64,000 bases of DNA, from contig NZ_VEDF01000007.1 in NCBI RefSeq assembly GCF_007677725.1, positions 121,604-185,603 of the forward strand. Direction: 5' to 3'. The DNA is from Pseudomonas sp. URMO17WK12:I11 (GTDB lineage Bacteria > Pseudomonadota > Gammaproteobacteria > Pseudomonadales > Pseudomonadaceae). The notes beneath the pieces are model-generated. The model had not been told where the DNA came from. It did not search any database and worked only from the letters and a program-made list of their open reading frames with translations. The position numbers and the translations under genes are program-made. Of this stretch, positions 60,127 to 64,000 are shown one piece after another. Positions within the stretch are counted from its first letter, which is position 1. Each line of letters begins with the position of its first letter.

Positions 60127-61305
60127 ATGGCTTGGAACGAGCCGGGTGGCAACTCGAACAATCAGGATCCCTGGGGCGGCCGTCGCGGTGGCGGCGGTGG
60201 TGGCGACAAGAAGGGTCCGCCAGATCTGGACGAGGCCTTCCGCAAACTGCAGGACAGCCTGAACGGCATGTTCGGCGGTGGCAAAAAACGTGGCGGCGGT
60301 GACCGCAAGGTCGGCAAGGGTGGTGGCTTCGGACTGCTGGGCATCGGCCTGGCGGTGCTTGCTGCCATCTGGCTGTACAGCGCCGTGTACGTGGTCGACG
60401 AGCAGGAGCAGGCAGTCGTGCTGCGCTTCGGCAAGTACCATGAGACGGTCGGTCCCGGCCTGAACATCTACTTCCCGCCCATCGATCGCAAGTACATGGA
60501 AAACGTCACGCGCGAGCGTGCCTACACCAAGCAGGGGCAGATGCTCACCGAAGACGAGAACATCGTCGAAGTGCCGCTGACCGTCCAGTACAAGATCAGC
60601 AACCTGCAGGACTTCGTGCTCAACGTCGACCAGCCGGAGGTCAGCCTGCAACATGCGACCGACAGCGCCCTGCGCCACGTGGTGGGTTCCACCTCGATGG
60701 ACCAGGTGTTGACCGAAGGCCGTGAGCAGATGGCCGTGGATATCCGCGAGCGCCTGCAGCGCTTCCTCGACAACTACCGTACCGGTATCACCGTGACCCA
60801 GGTCAACGTACAGAGCGCGGCAGCCCCGCGTGAAGTGCAGGAAGCCTTCGACGACGTGATCCGCGCACGCGAAGACGAGCAACGTGCCCGCAACCAGGCC
60901 GAGTCCTACGCCAATGGCGTGGTGCCCGAGGCCCGTGGTCAGGCCCAGCGCATCATCGAGGACGCCAACGGTTATCGCGACGAGGTCATCGCCCGTGCCA
61001 AGGGTGAGGCCGATCGCTTCGTCAAGCTGGTCGGTGAATACCGCAAGGCGCCTGACGTCACCCGTCAACGTCTGTACCTGGAAACCATGCAAGAGGTGTA
61101 CAGCAACTCGAGCAAGGTCCTGGTCACGGCCAAGGATGGGCAGAACAACCTGCTCTACCTGCCGCTCGACAAGATGGTTCAAGGCAGCCGCAATGACTCG
61201 GCCCCCGGCACCAGCGTCAGCCCGTCGGTCAACGACGCGGCCGCGCGTACGGCGCAGGACCAGCAACAGCAACAGCAGCCGCTGCGCACTAGGGAGAGCC
61301 GCTGA
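60127..61305 (+). CDS. hflK: FtsH protease modulator subunit HflK
   Basis: A single-pass inner-membrane SPFH/prohibitin protein; with HflC it forms a large periplasmic cage around FtsH and tunes its proteolysis. The 392 residues start with a Gly/Asn-rich cytoplasmic tail (MAWNEPGGNSNNQDPWGG), then a TM segment (LGIGLAVLAAIWLYSAVY), then the SPFH domain (VVDEQEQAVVLRFGKYHETV). The C-terminus is Gln-rich. The start at 60127 is preferred; an in-frame ATG four codons earlier is possible, and the frame is open back to hflX. Overlaps hflC by ATGA. Confidence 0.94.
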   Translation: MAWNEPGGNSNNQDPWGGRRGGGGGGDKKGPPDLDEAFRKLQDSLNGMFGGGKKRGGGDRKVGKGGGFGLLGIGLAVLAAIWLYSAVYVVDEQEQAVVLRFGKYHETVGPGLNIYFPPIDRKYMENVTRERAYTKQGQMLTEDENIVEVPLTVQYKISNLQDFVLNVDQPEVSLQHATDSALRHVVGSTSMDQVLTEGREQMAVDIRERLQRFLDNYRTGITVTQVNVQSAAAPREVQEAFDDVIRAREDEQRARNQAESYANGVVPEARGQAQRIIEDANGYRDEVIARAKGEADRFVKLVGEYRKAPDVTRQRLYLETMQEVYSNSSKVLVTAKDGQNNLLYLPLDKMVQGSRNDSAPGTSVSPSVNDAAARTAQDQQQQQQPLRTRESR

Positions 61306-62174
61306 TGAGCAACCGATCGCTGATCGCCCTGATCGCCGCCGTGGTGCTGGCCATCGTGGCCTGGAACAGCTTCTACATCGTGTCCCAGACCGAGCGTGCG
61401 GTACTGCTGCGCTTCGGTAAGGTGGTTCAGGCCGACGTCCAGCCTGGCCTGCACGTGAAGATTCCGTACGTGAACCAGGTTCGCAAGTTCGACGCACGCC
61501 TGATGACCCTCGACGCACCGACCCAGCGGTTCCTGACCCTGGAGAAGAAAGCGGTGATGGTCGACGCCTACGCCAAGTGGCGGGTCAAGGATGCCGAGCG
61601 CTTCTACACGGCCACCTCCGGCATGAAGCAGATCGCCGACGAGCGCCTCTCGCGACGTCTTGAAAGCGGCCTGCGCGACCAATTCGGCAAGCGCACCCTG
61701 CATGAGGTGGTTTCCGGTGAACGCGACGCGCTGATGGCTGACATCACCGCTTCGCTGAACCGCATGGCCAACAAGGAGCTGGGTATCGAGGTCATCGACG
61801 TTCGCGTCAAGGCCATCGACCTGCCGAAGGAAGTCAACCGCAGCGTGTTCGATCGCATGAGCACCGAGCGTGAGCGTGAAGCGCGCGAGCACCGCGCCAA
61901 GGGTAACGAATTGGCCGAAGGTATTCGTGCCGACGCCGACCGCCAGCGCCGCGTACTGCTCGCCGAAGCCTACCGCGAAGCGGAAGAAACCCGCGGTGAC
62001 GGTGACGCCCAGGCAGCTGCCATCTACGCCAAGGCCTATACCCAGGACGCGGATTTCTACGCGTTCTACCGTAGTCTGCAGGCGTACCGCGAAAGCTTCT
62101 CGAACAAGAGCGACGTGCTGGTCCTGGATGCGAAGAACGAGTTCTTCCGCTACTTGGACAAGAGCAAGCCGTAA
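61305..62174 (+). CDS. hflC: FtsH protease modulator subunit HflC
   Basis: The partner of HflK in the FtsH-HflKC complex. The 289 residues have an N-terminal TM (LIALIAAVVLAIVAWNSFYIV) and the SPFH domain (VSQTERAVLLRFGKVVQADV). The long helical C-terminus (EREAREHRAKGNELAEGIRA) is typical. Start ATG overlaps the hflK stop. The operon probably ends at the palindrome downstream. Confidence 0.95.
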   Translation: MSNRSLIALIAAVVLAIVAWNSFYIVSQTERAVLLRFGKVVQADVQPGLHVKIPYVNQVRKFDARLMTLDAPTQRFLTLEKKAVMVDAYAKWRVKDAERFYTATSGMKQIADERLSRRLESGLRDQFGKRTLHEVVSGERDALMADITASLNRMANKELGIEVIDVRVKAIDLPKEVNRSVFDRMSTEREREAREHRAKGNELAEGIRADADRQRRVLLAEAYREAEETRGDGDAQAAAIYAKAYTQDADFYAFYRSLQAYRESFSNKSDVLVLDAKNEFFRYLDKSKP

Positions 62175-62269
62175 CGCTCAGGCCCTGATTTTCAGGCAGT
62201 GGCGCCCCGCCCGGCGGCTAAAACACCAGGCGGGGTGCATCCTGAATGAAAAGGGGTGTATGATGAGTC

Positions 62270-62295
62270 AGCCGGGAAATTTCCCGGCTTTTTTG
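62270..62295 (+). terminator. Rho-independent terminator after hflC
   Basis: AGCCGGGAAATTTCCCGGCT (62270-62289) is a perfect 20-base palindrome followed by T residues. It lies about 95 bases after the hflC stop. The rest of 62175-62475 contains a GC-rich dyad (cccgcc...ggcggg near 62208-62234) and the hisZ leader; I see no gene. A DUF2065 gene, which some pseudomonads carry between hflC and hisZ, is not visible here. Confidence 0.82.
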
Positions 62296-62475
62296 CGTCT
62301 GCAAGGTTGATTGGCGAATCGCCAATTGGCGGTTTGCTCAGTGCGCAAGGCAATTAGAGGGTATCGAGTACGGTGGCTGCGCTGGGATCAGTGCTGCCCG
62401 CTGCTGTGCGCGATACCGGCTTTACTGACGGCTCGCCTGCAGGCAAGCCGCCCGGACCAGAGGGGAATTGGCGTA

Positions 62476-63663
62476 ATGGCAACGGTAGACCGCTGGCTGC
62501 TGCCAGATGGCATCGAGGAAGTACTGCCACCTGAGGCTGCGCGCATCGAGATCGCGCGTCGCCAGGTGTTGGACCTGTTCCAGAGTTGGGGCTACGAACT
62601 GGTCGTCACCCCACATATCGAGTACCTGGAGTCGCTGCTGACCGGCGCCGGCCAGGACCTGGACCAGCGTACCTTCAAGGTGGTCGACCCGCAGTCGGGC
62701 CGCCTGATGGGTTTCCGTGCCGACTTCACCCCGCAAGTGGCGCGCATCGATGCCCACACCTTGCGTCGTGAAGGCCCGAGCCGTCTGTGCTACGCCGGCA
62801 GCGTGCTGCATGCCCAGCCGCGTGCGCTTTCCACTTCGCGCAGTCCGATCCAGCTGGGTGCCGAGCTGTATGGCGACGCCAGCCCGACCAGCGATGTCGA
62901 AGTCATCAGCCTGATGCTCGCCACCCTGCAGCTGACCGATGTTGCCGATGTGCACATGGACCTTGGCCACGTCGGTATCTATCGCGGCCTGGCCCGCGCC
63001 GCCGGCCTCTCGGGCGCGGTCGAACAACAGCTGTTCGATGCCCTGCAGCGCAAATCGGTCGATGAAGTGCAGGCACTGACTGCCGATCTGCCCAAGGACC
63101 TGGGCAACATGCTGCGCGCCCTGGTCGAACTGTGCGGCGGCCGTGAAGTGCTGGCCGAAGCCCGCGTGCGCCTGGGCCGTGCCCCGGCCAGTGTGCTGGC
63201 AGCGCTCGATGACCTGCTGGCGATCGCCGATCGCCTGGCGTCGCGCTACCCGCAACTGCCGCTGTACTTCGACCTCGGCGAACTGCGCGGCTACAACTAC
63301 CACACCGGCGTGGTATTCGCCGTGTTCGTACCTGGCGAAGGTCAGTCGATCGCCCAGGGTGGGCGCTATGACGATATCGGCGCGGATTTCGGTCGGGCCC
63401 GCCCGGCCACCGGTTTCTCCACGGATTTGAAGACCCTGGTCACACTGGGGCGAGCGGAGGTCGTATTGCCCACGGGCGGCATCTGGATGCCGGACAGTGG
63501 CGACGCGACCCTTTGGCAGCAGGTCTGCCAGTTGCGCAGCGAGGGCCAGCGTGTGGTCCAGGCCTTGCCTGGCCAGCCGTTGAGTGCTGCTCTCGAGGCG
63601 GATTGTGATCGGCAATTGATTCAGCAAGACGGGCGCTGGCAGGTTCTGCCGCTGGCCCAGTGA
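62476..63663 (+). CDS. hisZ: ATP phosphoribosyltransferase regulatory subunit HisZ
   Basis: A histidyl-tRNA-synthetase-like protein that, with short-form HisG, makes an active and feedback-inhibited first enzyme of histidine synthesis. The 395 residues fit HisZ. Motifs include [34 protein letters not shown] and [13 protein letters not shown]. It lacks the anticodon-binding domain of HisS. The start at 62476 ([15 protein letters not shown]) is the family N-terminus; the frame is open 55 codons upstream into the leader. It lies 57 bp before purA. Confidence 0.93.
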   Translation: MATVDRWLLPDGIEEVLPPEAARIEIARRQVLDLFQSWGYELVVTPHIEYLESLLTGAGQDLDQRTFKVVDPQSGRLMGFRADFTPQVARIDAHTLRREGPSRLCYAGSVLHAQPRALSTSRSPIQLGAELYGDASPTSDVEVISLMLATLQLTDVADVHMDLGHVGIYRGLARAAGLSGAVEQQLFDALQRKSVDEVQALTADLPKDLGNMLRALVELCGGREVLAEARVRLGRAPASVLAALDDLLAIADRLASRYPQLPLYFDLGELRGYNYHTGVVFAVFVPGEGQSIAQGGRYDDIGADFGRARPATGFSTDLKTLVTLGRAEVVLPTGGIWMPDSGDATLWQQVCQLRSEGQRVVQALPGQPLSAALEADCDRQLIQQDGRWQVLPLAQ

Positions 63664-63705
63664 GTTTCTGCGTCGGCACCTAGGCCGGCAACCAAGTTTG
63701 CGTGA

Positions 63706-64000
<295 letters not shown>

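Noticed and set aside
58474..61518. 1014-codon minus-strand open frame opposite hfq-hflX-hflK
   Set aside because: It spans four real genes on the other strand that have strong family motifs. The length is a by-product of GC-rich third positions.

Overview
The window is about 64 kb of GC-rich chromosome from a fluorescent pseudomonad, most likely the Pseudomonas putida group. That assignment rests on protein character, a dense core-gene layout with many ATGA/GTGA/TTGA overlaps, REP-type palindromes beginning 'tgtaggagcg', and a gene order I recognise from P. putida and, block by block, from P. aeruginosa. It is chromosomal backbone. I see no prophage, insertion sequence, CRISPR array, tRNA or rRNA.

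Layout. (1) 0.2-6.3 kb: proline catabolism, with putA and putP divergent around an intergenic region holding six copies of the PutA-operator hexamer GTTGCA/TGCAAC. (2) 6.4-19.9 kb: rlmJ, then an outer-core LPS/surface-sugar cluster of a carbamoyltransferase (WapO type), a GT4 glycosyltransferase, a Mig-14 protein, a PIG-L de-N-acetylase (DnpA type), an Ssg-type glycosyltransferase, another GT4 enzyme, a small LPS-kinase-like protein, O-antigen ligase (waaL), msbA and hldE. waaL and msbA form one uninterrupted reading frame here. (3) 19.9-25.5 kb: a degenerate Nudix-like protein, an aldo/keto reductase, an FAD oxidoreductase, an EmrE-type SMR pump divergent from a LysR regulator, and waaA (Kdo transferase). 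(4) 25.6-30.7 kb: a TolC-family outer membrane protein divergent from a TPP-riboswitch-controlled thiC, followed by the HMP transporter gene cytX.

(5) 30.7-40.9 kb: an RsiV/DUF3298-like lipoprotein; nudF-yqiB-cpdA-yqiA-parE; two small exported or membrane genes (phytase-like esterase fold, retropepsin-like protease) between parE and parC; parC; and a PqiC-like lipoprotein. (6) 40.9-50.8 kb: serB divergent from an AhpA/YtjB-family membrane protein whose C-terminal half looks like a degenerate class III nucleotide cyclase; psd, rhdA, an HDOD protein, motA-motB, rsgA and orn. (7) 50.9-64 kb: a TRIC/UPF0126 channel, queG, and the conserved nnrD-tsaE-amiB-mutL-miaA-hfq-hflX-hflK-hflC-hisZ-purA block; purA runs off the window.

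How the genes work together. The envelope theme is strong: HldE (heptose precursor), WaaA (Kdo), the core glycosyltransferases, WaaL and MsbA build and export LPS; Psd makes phosphatidylethanolamine; AmiB and TolC act at the envelope. Housekeeping clusters cover DNA topology and repair (ParE/ParC, MutL), RNA metabolism (Hfq, Orn, MiaA, TsaE, QueG, RlmJ, RsgA) and membrane proteolysis (HflKC). The points I would follow up are the waaL-msbA in-frame junction, the cyclase-like domain of the AhpA protein, the Nudix-like protein with a stretched Nudix box, the PutA operator array, and the weakly coding 3' flank of putA.
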